64,000 nucleotides of DNA from Bostrychus sinensis. Its lineage: Eukaryota; Chordata; Actinopteri; Gobiiformes; Eleotridae. The stretch is taken from positions 14,188,263 to 14,252,262 of the forward strand of contig CM036239.1 of assembly GCA_020698575.1 (NCBI GenBank). The letters run 5' to 3'. Under the pieces are notes generated by a model. The model searched no databases and was not told the DNA's origin. It saw nothing but the letters and a program-made list of their open reading frames with translations. A program made the position numbers and the translations under genes. This document shows, piece by piece, positions 1-12,774 of this stretch; the stretch's first letter is position 1, and every line of letters begins with the position of its first letter.

Positions 1-2128
1 AGCTTGGAGTAGAGCTGCTGCTCCTTCACATAGAGAGGAGCCAGCTGAGATGCTCAAGCATCTGTTTTGGTGGTCCCTAGGACATCCTTAGACTTGTATC
101 TGATCCTAATCTGGTATGGATGAGTTTAAATAGATGTTGTTTAGAAGCTGCAGGGCTGAGAGCATGACAGTGATCCATCAGTTGTGTTGTGCATTCAGCC
201 TGTGATGTGGTGTTTATCTGTTACCAAGCCAGTTAAAGGTGAACTTATTATTTGTGCAGGTTGATTTCCCAAGGCCTCCATGGCTTTGGGGCACACACTG
301 TTGCCTGGCTTGTTGATGGACACCTTAATTACAGAGGAAGCTGATTAATTATGGGCCTGCCAGTGACCACTTTGCCATGACCTGCTTCCTGCGACCGCCC
401 CTCAGCTGATTCTACAGGAAATAGGACAGAGAGAGGAGGTGCCTCCTGTGAAAATCTCCTCACAATCATCAATAATATTCTTACAAGGAGAAAAGTACAT
501 CTGTTTTTTATAAGATTTAAAATTGCACGAGCTACTTCAGTATGTAAGTTCAATTCATTTAGTTCCTTGTGATGCTGACATTGTGTTGGCTGATATTGCA
601 GTGATAATAGCAATAAATTGAGCAGCCCATGTGTGATCACAGATTAGTTATACTACCATGTAATGAAAGCATTGCCAATAGTAAAAATGACGTTTTTATG
701 CCTTTTCAGAGTGAGATAAGTATAAAACCATAGCTCTTGTTTTTTTTCAGAATGGGCCATGATGTCCCCTGATCATCAGGTCAGTGATGTCCAACGGCAC
801 AAAGCCAGAGACAGATAAAGAGGCCATCTAGAGGCATCTGTGCACTTTCCAGTGCAGTCAATCAGTCTTCTATACAGCATTATTAAAGGTATGTGAGAGT
901 GGCATGTAAATGTCTTTAAACTTGTCAGCAACAATTATTTTGCTCACACCTGAAAGAGAAAAACACACAGGAAATTAGAATAATTTAAGCCTTTTTAAAC
1001 TTATTAGGCTGTAATCAAAATTACCTTGTAATTGGTGTCCTTGATAAGATTAGTTGGAATAAAATCAACCCATCCCCTCCCTAATAAGATTACTGCAAGC
1101 TAAAATGGTAGTCTTAAAAAAGTGTTCATTCTGAGCACCACTGTTGAATTGGATGCAAATGTAATCTTGTACAAAAAAAAATGCATCTAGTGGAAGAAAA
1201 AAATTGACTTGTTGTGAATGCAAATTGGCCCAACCCCATTTTATGCTAATAAAAGAATGGCAAAACATTTCAATGTATTCTTGTCTTGTTACAGTCGGGC
1301 TAAAAGCTTCTAAATCCCTACCATTTACCAAATTAAACTAATTTCAAGTGCTTCCAAAAGGCACATCTGTAGGCTGACGTTTGTCCCCGAGCCTTTGAGA
1401 AGTGGGCTTTGCTAAAGCATTCAACATCCCATTGATCCTTGAATAGTCATGCCTGTCAGGGAGCCATATCAACCATTATCATTCTAATTTTACTGCCTTT
1501 CTTGGTCCCTAATCTAATTTGCAATGATGCAGGAGCATTTCGCGAGGCCACTGCACTTTCTTCAGAATTTCAACAAGGGCATTAAAGCCCCCAATTTACA
1601 TTAATGAAGTGCACATTTAATTAAGGACCACAGCAGCATAACTGTGGCGGAGGAGATGCTGGACATCAGGTAGAGGAGAATCTGTGCTTGAAACAAAGTA
1701 GAAGAACCTGGTTATTGAGAGCAGGGAACTGAAAAGGTCTGTATTGAGTCATGTGACTGAGTTTCTAAAATGTCGGAATCACAAACATTCCTGGGATCTG
1801 TCCTGGGGCTGGTCTCCATAGTATCATGTGCGGCATAGTTGGACATGACTTCCTGGTCATTGTGAAGGCCGTCGCTGTGACTTGTGTGCTGAATTAGTGG
1901 CAGCAGACAGGAATGATAAAAAAGGCAGTTGCTTCAGCAGGGTGGGGTGTCAGAGTGAGGGAGGCCACTCTTTGTGTCCTAGTAAAGGAGAGAAAGAGGG
2001 AGGAGGTCCATATTAGTGAGTCAGGCTCGTCTCCGAGGTAAAGCACATTCAGTTTGGTTGGCATGGCGGGAGAAACCCTGTATCCTCACAATGAGAGCTG
2101 CTTTTTGTGGGGTGAAATAGATGAGGGG
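1..2128. other. unique non-coding stretch
   Basis: No frame here has a recognisable domain or splice-flanked exon structure. I see no transposon end or tandem repeat. The part at about 1370-1640 is listed separately as a candidate regulatory block. The remainder is ordinary AT-rich vertebrate-type intergenic or intronic DNA. Confidence 0.5.
1370..1640. promoter_or_regulatory. candidate conserved non-coding block
   Basis: A complex, non-repetitive stretch without coding signs. It contains homeodomain-like words (TCTAATTT twice, CATTTAATTAAGG near 1613-1626), a GATTAATC-related context and a CpG-containing TTTCGCGAGG at about 1539-1548. The texture is like known vertebrate developmental enhancers. 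This is inference from word content only; conservation was not tested. Confidence 0.3.
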
Positions 2129-2156
2129 TGTGTGTGTGTGTGTGTGGGGTGTGTGT

Positions 2157-2187
<31 letters not shown>

Positions 2188-2197
2188 GGGGGGGGGG
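2129..2197 (+). repeat. (GT)n microsatellite ending in a 27-base G run
   Basis: About 42 bases of GT-rich repeat, interrupted once by GGGG, run directly into 27 uninterrupted G residues at 2171-2197. Apparent ORFs on both strands are only repeat translations (Val-Cys and Gly on plus; His-Thr and Pro on minus). The G run can form G-quadruplexes and its length is likely to be variable or misassembled. Confidence 0.95.
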
Positions 2198-5100
2198 CAA
2201 TATCACTGCTCTGTTGTGAAAAGCCAAAGTTATAAATTCATCTATTTGCTCTCTGCTGACCTCAGCTTTCAGGCCAATGTGCATGGGGTGTGGAGGCTCA
2301 CACACAATGCATCAGCCTGTCACAATATTAAGGAAAAACCCAAAGAGGAAGAATGACTACCAGATGCTTTATTGTCTTTGTAATTTCCACATAATTAGCT
2401 GGAAAGAAAAGTCCCCTCTCTGGTTTAATCATGCTGAATGAACTTGAAGATTACCATTCTGCCAAGAGCAAAGCTACCACCAGCAGCCCCCTCCATCTTT
2501 TATCACAGGGCTATCACAGTGGGCTCAGCCCAAAACTAAGAGTTTAACTGCTCTGTGTACAGACTGTGAAATTGGTTAACACACACAGTGGGCTGGCGAC
2601 CCCATGCTGTCTGCTGATGTAGTTGAACAGATTAGGCGAATCAATCTGTTAACACCTCCTAACATTAAGTTGGGCAGGCTGATTTAATGGGGCTACTCAG
2701 ACCCAAAGCGAGCCGTGTCATTAGTTAAGACTCCATAGGCAGCACGATCAAAGCCACATTAGGCTGTTGATGAGGTTTAATTTGCTTTTGATAAGCCACC
2801 TGAAAGTTGTCCTCAGCCGATGAGTTAATAGTTACTAATTACAAAGATATTACTAATGAATTAAAAAGACATTTACCTCAATGACTAAAAGTCCTAATTA
2901 AAAAGGTGAAAGCAACTGCTCAGACTGACTGTGGTCATCATGACAATGACTACGTTTTTACAATTTTGGATTATTATTAAAATCAGCACATTATTGTGCA
3001 ATGAATGTCAGACAGCTAAATACAGTATATAGCACATACTATTTATCTTATATTTAATCATCTCTTATTATATTTTATAATAAATCACCAGTGGAGAAAA
3101 CTTCACCTTAAGATATCATCATGGCTTTAATATTAAGTATGTTAAGATGAGAATGTTTGAGGTTCTTGAGTTATGTACACTACTGCTCTCTTGTCAACAT
3201 TAAATTAATAGCTGCCAATAATACAGAGAAAGAGTCTATTGTAGTGCTGACAGTGTATACTTACTCAGAGCTAGAAGCTTTACTCCAAACCCTTAAAAAG
3301 GCATCCACTTCAGAGGACCGTTTCAGGATTTGTAAGGATTTCATGTGACTCAAGATTAGCCACTCTGGTGTCCTATAGTCTCATGGTTAGTGGTTTTGTA
3401 ACAGAGAAGAGGAAGCTGAAAGTAGGCCCATACATAAGTACACGTGAAATCAAACACTTGTGCTAGGCCTATTCTATGATCTCCTCTGTGATTATTAAAA
3501 GTCTTCTCGAGGGGGAGGTTACAAACTACAATCTGCTGTGCCCATCAGGAGGCTCGGAGGGGGGCAGTATAACAAAAATCAGCTTCAAAATAAATCCTGA
3601 ATGGCTTTTCTGTGCGACCCATTGCTAATGACACTAACTCATCACTGAAATCCTCCATCATAAAAATGACTACATTTCCCTTGTAGCATATAAGTGACAC
3701 TTTCTGTCTATTTGTCTACAGTGGTGTGGGACATGATAAGATGACTGTCCCCCGCTGTCAGCTCAAAGTTTTCATAATTTTACTAAACAATGGGTTTGAC
3801 ATGGAGGTGAACATGGGATGAAATCAGACACAACAACGGTGGTAAGAGTGCTTACCCAGCAAACCCTGATGGCACACAGCGATATGGTAAAGACAGATGT
3901 CCGCTATAAAGACCTAATCAGGACGTTAACCTGATCAATGCTCAGACAAGTGGCCAGTGGCGATGAGGCAGAGGAAGGTTTATCTGTGAACTGTGGTGAA
4001 GGCTCGGGTGACAGCTGGATACTGGGAGGTCTGAGGGGAGGATGAGATGTGGAGCATGTAAAAGAACGACTGCGGCGTGTTAAACGGGGCACACGGGGGG
4101 AGAGAGGTCGGAGTGGAGGGTGTGCCTGTGGGTGTGTTTATGTCTGTGGACTGTGTAAAGCCAATGAATAAATCAGTGGCTAGTAACAGTATTTGAATAA
4201 CAGAAGGAGGAAGGGACAGGGCTGAATATGCTTCAGTGTTTTCTGCTCCGTAATGAAAGAGGGGCTGGTCCTCTGCAGCTGCATTACTCAACAGACAATA
4301 GTCACTCAACAGATGGGAGAGTTGAGTTAAAGAAAGGCTGTGTCTGCTGTGGAGCCCACGATCCCTCAGAGCTGCAGCCCACTCTGACAGGTGGTCCCAT
4401 CGCAGACAAGCTTGTGCCTTTCTCCCAGAAAGTGTAGCACTTTTGTGTGTCAATTTCACAGGGGTGTGTCCAAGTACTTTCACGTTTGGCCAGTGATGCC
4501 TTGATGTCCAACCAACTTTCCAAAAGCTGATATCCGTTTGGTCATAATCCTTCCATGATGTGAGGCAGAGCAAGAAGGGAAAAGGGACATCTGTTAAACC
4601 CCAATTTATAGCATGAGACTCCTCAGAAGTGAAGTGTCCATCAGCTTTTACGTTGACAGAACATAAACCATTCATCTATAGGTCACATAATTCTTTGCAA
4701 TATTAAGAAAATATTTTTGCTTTATCATTTACTGTAGAAACATTACAATCAGAATAAACGTTGCTTTATGGTCCAACAGCAGAAACACAGGCACACTGAG
4801 CAGGGACTTTGAGTGACCCTTGAGCTCACAAAAGACAAAATCAAATTTGTCTCTGTATAAACTACTAATTGAATATCATATTTATATTGCTATTTATAAA
4901 GGCCTGTGAGTGCAGCAGTGCTAGCATTAGCCTTGCATTATGTGGTTTTATTAGCTTAACATCAAGAGATGACTTATACTCCAAAGTCTTTTATGTAGCC
5001 TGCCAAATCTGCATTTGTGAGTCTGGGGACACTGAGGACATTTGAGTTAATCACTCTCTACATTTGGCTGCTGATGCCCCTTCCCTGTTCCTGTCTAATA

Positions 5101-7669
5101 TGCCTAGTATGAATAATGATATTTCCTCATTGGGATAAGGGCTGCTCGTGCCTGTGAAGGTTGAAATTGACGCTTGGTTGTTGTGGAGGACAATCTTCTG
5201 GGCTCTCCTTGTTCTTCAGGTTGAGATTGTCTTTGGGAATGAATAATTTTTAAGTGAATTAGCCAGGATGCATGGTGCAATGGCTTGATTTGGAGCTTTG
5301 TGGAATCTCATTAAAAGCAGCTTTGTTATGGCACAACCCCCAATAATGACATGCAAAACGTGGCGCACGGCCATAGGTCTGCTCATAATGGCCCTGATTC
5401 ATCGAACTTTGATTGCTGTGTGGAATTGGATTAAAGGATCATCGTGGCTTCTTAAGACTGCAGTGAAATAAACAGCTTATGCATATGTTGTGCAGTGTGG
5501 ACAGTTGCAGTGTGACTCTATGCTTTGCATACATCAGTGAAGTGGACAAGGAGAGGAGAAAGTCAATTAAACATTAGCACTCTTTCTCCAAACATCCTTT
5601 AAAAAATGATGAGAGCCATCTATTGTGCTCTTAGCCCAAGACCAACAGTAAAGTGCTACGCTGCTTAAAAGCTCTTCTCAGAAGTTTCACTGAGCAATTC
5701 GTCTGCCTAAAAAACATAATTTTTCTTATTTAAAACAAAAATGTAGACTCTGTATTCTCTTTTTTCTTTGTATTTTATGCAAAAATAAATGAATGCACCA
5801 ACTTTAAAATGCTAGTTTACTGTAAATCACTACACAAACAGTGTGATTCATTAGCAGGTTATTAGAGGCACATGCATTTTATTCTTCAATAAGGCAATTA
5901 TATGTATGAGCAAGAAAAAAAGGTCAAAGCACACACATTAAGCTAAAACAAAATAAAAGCACATTATTTCTATTACTGCTACTGATAGCAGCAGAAACAA
6001 AACAAAGGTCACGGTCTGGCCTACTGCCTCTCATAACGCAGAGCTTCAGATGATGAGGATGATCCACTGAATGAATGACACATTACATGTCCTCAAACGG
6101 GTCGGCCTTAAGAGGACCACTCCCTGGGGTCAATCAGAGCAGATGGGTTGTCACTTCTCCCGCCACAGCCTTTTCACTGATCCCTGCTGCACACCTCCAA
6201 TCTGAGAGCCGTATCATTAGCACGTGCGGCTCTGATTAAAGATCATGGTCCATGCCTGTGGCCCATGGGAGACATCTCCCTGTGGCCTGATGTCAGCTCT
6301 GACGTGGGCCTGTCACGTGACGGAGGTTATTAATGGCCACAGTCTCTCACCACTTGACATGTTGCTCCAGCTGTCAGTGTGCTGCAGAGCCATATGAGTG
6401 TGTGTCTGGGATAGTGCCAGTGGCGGGCTGACCCATCCGTCACTGTCAGCGGCGGGCTGTGATGAATGGTGCTGAGACGACCAAGGAAGAGGTGTGAGCA
6501 GGGTGTGTGCTCACTGCGTGTTCGGGCCGTTCGCTTTTGCGTGTGTTCAAGTAGAGCACTAATGATGAATTGACCAGGAATCCAAATCCTGGACAAGCAG
6601 TTAGAGGAACACCCGGGGTTAATGGGTGCAATTGACATTCAGATTTCTCAGGACATATGTGCCTGTGCTGCTGTGCCATGTGTTTTCTTATAGTTACTAC
6701 TGAATAACTTATAATATCCACACTAGCTCACCTGTTGGTCACATAGGGAAGGCCACTTCCTGCTCTACACCATCTTATGAGCGTAGCTCATGCGATCCTC
6801 CCGTTTACTCATACAAATACAAAAGACCCTCTACAAATGTAATTGTAATTATGCATTTAATTCACTTACAAGGAGCTAACAGCTCCCTCAGTGGCAGCTT
6901 TTGTTGCTAAAAGGCAATTCATCTCTGAGATTGAGAAATCTAATTAAAAGCAAATGCTTAGCAGAGAAATCCTTTCTGAGGATAATCCTGTTTGCTAGCA
7001 TTAACATCCCAGATGTGGCTGCTATTTGTCCATTATGCTTGTGTGTGTTTGTGAATGTGCATGATCAGTGTGCACAGCAATTTGTCCTGGCCATTTGGGA
7101 GCAGCACCTGAATGCCTATAAGATCATCACACAAACATCTGTTCTCCTTGTGGGGGCAGGTCCAGGCCAAGATGCACTGTGACCTTCTCAGCATCTCAAG
7201 ATCACACACTGCTCTGCAAGTGGACGTGGAGGCTCCATAATCCGTATTGTAATGTAAAAATAAAAAATGAACTTGTTTTACAATAAAGGTGTGCAGGCAG
7301 GAGCTCGCTGGCATGTGCTTTCTGTGGTAAATCTGCCCCACAAACTGACCAGTGATGATGTTGGACACAAGCCTGTACTACACCATACACTACACTACAC
7401 TACAACATACCTGGAATAGTAATTTTTTCATTTATGCATGTTTACGTAGTCCTCTTTGCTGATCTTGTTCCCTTCTCAAGAGCTGCAAATGCTCGGGTCT
7501 CACAGCTCTACATAGACACGTGAGACCTGCCAGACTCATTCTGATCTGATTTTAATGCTTAAACTGCCATCACAAGAAAGCAATAAGCTCATTTATCTAA
7601 CTGTTAGTGTCATATTGCTAATAGCCATGCTTATTAGCCATTTTTTGCACTGTTCATTTCCCACTGTTG
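2198..7669. other. long unique non-coding stretch
   Basis: No gene, RNA gene or clear mobile element seen. Open frames on both strands (including a 231-codon minus frame at 3980-4675) lack domain signatures and overlap each other. A candidate regulatory block at 5200-5465 is listed separately. A short (CACTA)n stretch is at 7380-7404. Confidence 0.45.
5200..5465. promoter_or_regulatory. candidate conserved non-coding block
   Basis: Dense sequence without repeats, with words such as GAATGAATAATTTTT, TCATTAAAAGC, CTTTGATTGCTG (TCF/LEF-like) and GGATTAAAGG (bicoid-class homeodomain core GGATTA). A compact CpG-bearing patch, AACGTGGCGCACGG, lies at about 5358-5371. It resembles a developmental enhancer; this is inference and was not aligned to another species. 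Confidence 0.33.
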
Positions 7670-7684
7670 CCAGCAGGGGGTGTC
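7670..7684 (+). promoter_or_regulatory. CTCF-like motif
   Basis: CCAGCAGGGGGTGTC matches the vertebrate CTCF core (CCASYAGRKGGCRS) at nearly every position. It sits in otherwise AT-rich unique DNA. CTCF binds such sites and can set chromatin loop ends depending on motif direction. Only motif evidence is available. Confidence 0.45.
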
Positions 7685-9947
7685 AGGAACCTAATCTGAG
7701 CATTCTCTGCAAAGACAAAATAACAGCGCCCCAAAAGAAGACGTTTTATACATTACAATAAATTATTTAAGTGAAATACTAATGCAAATTATTTCAAAAA
7801 AGCCTGAAAAAAGCATAATGTGGGACCAAAAGGCCAAAATAATTTGAAACTAGCATGTTGTCATGGAAACCAATTATTTTATTCTAAAAATAGCAGAGGT
7901 GGTTTTAAATCAAATTTGTATTATAGTTTTTTGTATTAGAGTTTTTCCTGATTCATAAATTTTAAAATAAAGAATTAGTATGGTTGCTATGCAGCAGTAT
8001 TATGTTTTTAAAGCAAGTTACAAACCAAATGTGTGTGATTGGCTTTAAGAAAGAGCAGAACATGCTGTGTGCGTGAACATCTGTGGATGAGCTCCACTGC
8101 GTAGAGACAGCACCTCCTCCCCCAGCTGAGTTTCTGGGACCCCATGCTCCATCCTCTCCATCTCTGTCAGTGAGGAACACGCAGGGGCCTTTACTTCTTT
8201 TAATTTACTATGTGAATGATTACATAGCTCATTGGCTGGCCATTGTCTCGCTGATGGATTTAATTAAGTTGGGATTAATCATGGCAGGTGATATTTAATG
8301 TTTGGGATGAGAGAGCAGGGGAGTGGCCGGTCATGGAGGAATCACAGAAGAGAAGAAGCGAGTTATACGGCCTGTGTCTGCTGTTAGATTAATGCACCTT
8401 ACTGACAGAGGTTGAAAATAAATTCCACCCATTTTACCTCTTGGCCTCTCTTTTGCTCTTTTAATTTTTCCACCTCACGGACAGCTGCTCACTCGTCCCT
8501 CCTCCTTTGACTTTACCATCAGCTGATGATGACTTATTTGATGTTTATAGAGAGACACTCACTTTCAGATCAGTGAAACATACTGTTGTTATTAGCTTCA
8601 CTACAGAGCATTTGGAGCATTTAGTGACATTTGCGCGCAGTAGCAAAAGAGGGGCTAGATCCCTGGTGAGTCTATGTGGCACGTGCTGCTACAACTAGCC
8701 AGTCACACTCGATGCTATCAGGTTTGGATCAGTATAATGAATGCTTAGGGTCCACAGGGCTTTGCCGGTTTAGCCATTGAGTTTAAGCAGTAATGGGGGC
8801 TTTGCTATTCCCTCGACTTGTGCCACATATGCTGCAGAGCAGCGTCAGGGAAGCCATCATTGGCATCTTGTGATTGTTATCTGGTAGAAAAGCTTTGAAT
8901 ATGATTATCTGACCTGGTCCCCAGTATCATTAACATTGCAATAGGGCATCTGTCTGTGTTGTGACCTGCTGCTCGGGGTTTGGGGGAAAGCCTTGTGTCT
9001 TCCTCCCTGAGTCCCCATCACTTCATTAATTAACCTGAACCTCAGGTCGGCACAACACGCCAGACACAGTCCTACCTACACAAGTCATTAGCTCCCCATT
9101 TAGATCCCAGCAGCGCACTCACCTGCCTGTTGTTGTGTTTACACTGGGGCAGCCTGTGCTCACTATGGGGGACTGACCTCCGTTATATCAGGCTCTCAAC
9201 CAAATTAGTCTGCCATGTAAATCACAGCATTGTAATTCCACCGACAAAAACACCTGTCAGGGGACGCATTCATTATCACCCATTTAATTGAAAGAGGTGT
9301 GTCATAAAAACAGCTTACAATATAATTCACATAATCATTCATACTGGAAGTCATGAATATGGCGAGCTGTAATGTTTTAACGGTGGCAGTGAGGCCAGAG
9401 AATTACAAGCATTATTCCTCCTCACAAGCCCAAAGTGAGGAAAATCTCACTGACTTGGCCTTCTGTTGACACAAGAGCTTTTCCACAAATGAATTATTGT
9501 GTGTCAGTTGATTATATGTCCATATAAATAATAGCTAAATGAAAAATGATCATTAAATCATTGGTGGCTCTTTGTTGGTGTCCAAATGAGCTGTTTTGCC
9601 TGGGCCATCTGTTAGAGATGAGCCTGAGAGACCAGTCTTTGACTCTCATAGACAAGACTGTTGTACTGTGCAGTTTGGCACCACCCCAAGTCCCCTGGCT
9701 TCACCACACTGAGATCATGTAGCAAACATGAATTTTGTGTGGCTGTTGTTGTTTTAACAATTGTACATGGACTAGGACGAGGGACAGCTTCTTCAAACCG
9801 CTTTGTTCCTTTTTCAAGAATTGCCAGAAAAACTGATGATTGTATTTCCCAAAGAAACATACTGTTGGTTCATTCACAACAATAGCAATTTAGCCACTCC
9901 TATTTTCTTTTGTAGCATGTCCAGTGTTGTAAATTATTTATTTCATT
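7685..9947. other. unique non-coding stretch
   Basis: AT-rich at 7750-8000, then complex sequence to 9450 with TAATTA-type words and no transposon signatures. No coding frame is supportable. Confidence 0.4.
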
Positions 9948-10145
9948 GGTGGCTGGAGCTTATGGCATCAACTATGGGCCTGAGATGGGGTATACTTTAG
10001 ACAATGGCCAGTTTGTTGCAGGGCAAACACTTTCTTTATATCTCGCTCATTCAGTATAGAAAATTTAGATTCATTCACACATGTCTTTGGACAGTGAGGG
10101 GGAAGCTGGAGAAACCCTAGGGTACCACAGGAAGGATGTGCATCT
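9948..10145 (+). repeat. degraded dispersed fish repeat (GGCTGGAGC... family)
   Basis: Begins GGTGGCTGGAGCTTATGGCA and later holds ATGTCTTTGGACAGTGAGGG and GCTGGAGAAACCCT. This is the word order of a very common dispersed teleost repeat whose consensus has a GGCTGGAGCC...CAGGGC start and an ATGTCTTTGGACTGTGGGAG part. A second, shorter copy is at 33003-33066. I recognise the family only by these phrases. Confidence 0.5.
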
Positions 10146-11606
10146 AATCACAGTCTCACTTTGGAACTGAAAAGGAGTTTAGACGATTGACATTATATAA
10201 AACTTTTTAAACATTAGTGTCCCCATTGTTTACACATGATCCTGCAGACTGTCATGCCATAATAATTAGTTTGATAATATTTTCTTAATTATTATTAATG
10301 ATTCAAGCAGTTATTTTTTGGTTGCAGTGCTAAATCCTAATGTACCATGTATGTTTAAATACCCAGGTGCTGGTATGAATGCATTACGAGTCTGGCGTGT
10401 CAGTATTTCTCTTTAGTCTGGGAGTTTAAATGACTGCGAGGTGATGGTTGTGTTGAGGACGAACATAGGACAAGCACTTTAAGTGTGATGTCAGGCAGGC
10501 ATACTGGGACAGCCGCAGAAACAGGCCCGGTGCTCAGATGTCACCCTTTATCAGGCCTGGACCTGGGAAATGACACTGCTGTTGAGCTAAAGGTCAAGAG
10601 GAAAAAAGTTAGTCTGCCCACACAAACAGTCAGCACATCCCGGCGCTTGTCGCAGATTAATCTGGGAATTATTATCATGCATGCGGATGTGAATAATTCT
10701 GAATGTGGAAAAAAGCAATGATACATTTCTGTTTTAATTCGACTTTGCGGGCATCTGGTGCTTTTCCATGGGAGAGGCAAAGGCAACGCAAAACAGAACA
10801 TTTACGGACCGGCGCCTAAAAGATGAGAATATATGTGTGCATTTATATTACCTCCTTTACTGTCAGCTAAATTATTCATGTCATCCAGATCAATTCAGTC
10901 CCAATGTGTTTCTTGGCGGCGGGTCATACATCTAACAGTTTTTTCCCTTCTGCATTCATTTCATTTTAATATAGATCTCTTTCGCTTCAGCAGCAGCCCA
11001 TAAGAGCAAGAGGTGTCTAAAGTAAAAGCCTGACATTAATATGCGGCTATACAGTGTTTGTCATTGTTTTGTGGATTCAAAAGGTGATGTGTTGTTCAGT
11101 AGATTTAGACGATAAAGGTTTTCAATTATGCAGACAAAACATGATAATGTCAGGTGTCACAGGAGCAAGTGGCACAATCTGTGGCTCATTTGTAAACAGT
11201 CTGTCTGCACTAAACTGTATTACATCCTGCTGCTGCTGGTGTCAGTGGGATTATGTAGTAATAATTTAAGCTATCAAATCCACACTGACCTCTCAAATAT
11301 TAATAGATTTACACTTGCGTGCAAATAGGAGGATTTTATTTAAACAAAATACAAACAGAAACATGAGAAATTATTATTAAATCATTGGTGACTCTGACCA
11401 AATGAGCAAAATACAAACAGAAAAAACACCATAAAGCAAGGTACTATAGCTCAGTCATACACTTTATACTGCATATAAAGAGTTGTGTGTTATGTACACA
11501 TTTATTATACTGAGTACTGGAAGTGGTTTGTAATTTTGGAAGTATACTGTTTTTATTAGGCAAATGAAATTCTGATGATCACAAAAATGCAATAAAAATA
11601 TAATAT
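10146..11606. other. unique non-coding stretch
   Basis: No gene or repeat identified. Sequence is AT-rich with several homeodomain-like sites (for example ATTAATCTGGG near 10655). ORFs around 10485-10801 and 11054-11328 overlap on opposite strands or in shifted frames and look like chance frames. Confidence 0.4.
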
Positions 11607-11772
11607 ACAGGTGGATCTAAAAACTGTTTAATTCAAAAAGAGAAATACATTAATATACATTCATTATGCTTGTAATATTTCACTGATAACTGAACATACG
11701 CATTTCACCTTGAATAGAACCACTGAAATCAATTAAATTTCCACCATATTTTATTTTTTGAGAGTCACCTGT
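11607..11772. mobile_element. Tc1/mariner-like MITE
   Basis: The left end reads ACAGGTGGATCT and the right end reads GAGAGTCACCTGT, giving imperfect inverted ends of about 12 bp. TA lies directly outside the left end (11605-11606), as expected for Tc1/mariner insertion. The inside, with AATTCAAAAAGAGAAATAC near the left and an inverted counterpart near the right, matches the tips of a widespread fish family whose full copies carry a transposase. At about 166 bp this is an internally deleted or end-joined copy with no coding capacity. Confidence 0.6.
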
Positions 11773-12049
11773 TTGCAATTTGAGACTTTCTCACTCTTTA
11801 TCATCGAAGACATTTGCAGTGTAATATTAGCATTGTTAAATTTACTTTTTTACTCTAAAAAAAAAATACCCTACCTCTCTAAACATGACAGCTGTAGTGG
11901 GGTTGTGAGATAATGCTGTACTTATCTTATTAGTAAATGTTGTTAAAAGGGACTAATACTCCAGTAAATCTGAGTTATACCATGTAGTCATAACAATTAT
12001 CTTAAGTAAAAGTCAGTTCTTTGCAGTTCCAGCTCCTCTGAAACCCTCT

Positions 12050-12330
12050 CCCCTTGGGTCTGATGTAACCCGTTGGCCTGGATGTGTGAATGTTTGTGTG
12101 CGTGTCCTCCAGGACGTGTCTGCTGACTGCTCTCTTCATTATTCCTGACCCCGCGTTGGTGATCAGTCAGTTACTAAAACAAAACACGGATTGGAGCTGA
12201 CCTGGGCCCGGGACACTCAGAGCTTCAGCCTTCAGCTCCAATAGAGACAGCGTCGTGTGAGTGACACCTGAGTGAAAACAGCCCGACACATCACTCTCGC
12301 TTGTCCTTGGCTCCGAATTAGGCTCGGACT
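12050..12330. other. locally CpG-richer unique patch
   Basis: About a dozen CpGs occur within about 280 bases of otherwise CpG-poor DNA (for example CCCGCGTTGG, GGCCCGGGAC, GCGTCGTGTG). It is too small and sparse for a clear CpG island. No exon or promoter element is recognisable. Confidence 0.25.
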
Positions 12331-12662
12331 CAAATGACAAAACTAAAATATACTTATGGGACAAGTCATTTGTATGGTTTTGATGTTACGTGGGAAGTAA
12401 TAAAGCTGTTTTTAAACAGCCATCAGTGTTCGAGCGAGTGAATGGTTCTGGAGCCAGGACTGAGTATTGCATCATGTTATAAGTGTAACAGTACAATGAT
12501 ATACTGATATATCACACATCTGTAACAAAAAAATAATATAAGCTATATACCGTAATATATATTGCGAATTTATATGATTTTGAAAAAACTCACCTATTTA
12601 CTAATACACTGCTACATGCGCATTTTTTTTTTTTTTAAATGAAAGTTGCTTTTTCCAAAAAT

Positions 12663-12664
<2 letters not shown>

Positions 12665-12693
<29 letters not shown>
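12665..12693 (+). repeat. A29 homopolymer
   Basis: 29 consecutive A, preceded at 12624-12637 by a T run, with a few tens of bases between. No LINE body lies directly upstream on plus, so it may be a simple A tract or an old poly(A) tail. Confidence 0.9.
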
Positions 12694-12695
<2 letters not shown>

Positions 12696-12774
12696 GTTTG
12701 CAGGAATATATTGTTGGTCAGAGGTTTAAGTTAGCTGCTATACTGGTTTAGAATCAATATTTTTTCAGACATCT

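Noticed and set aside
2021..2356. Opposing ORFs of 94 and 100 codons
   Set aside because: Both are open only because of the GT/G27 tract (poly-Pro and His-Thr; poly-Gly and Val-Cys).
3980..4675. 231-codon minus-strand ORF, the longest in the window
   Set aside because: No domain, signal or transmembrane pattern recognised; Ser/Pro/Thr/His-rich low-constraint composition; overlapped by other frames on both strands. Expected by chance in a GC-richer patch. RNA or cross-species coding evidence would be needed.
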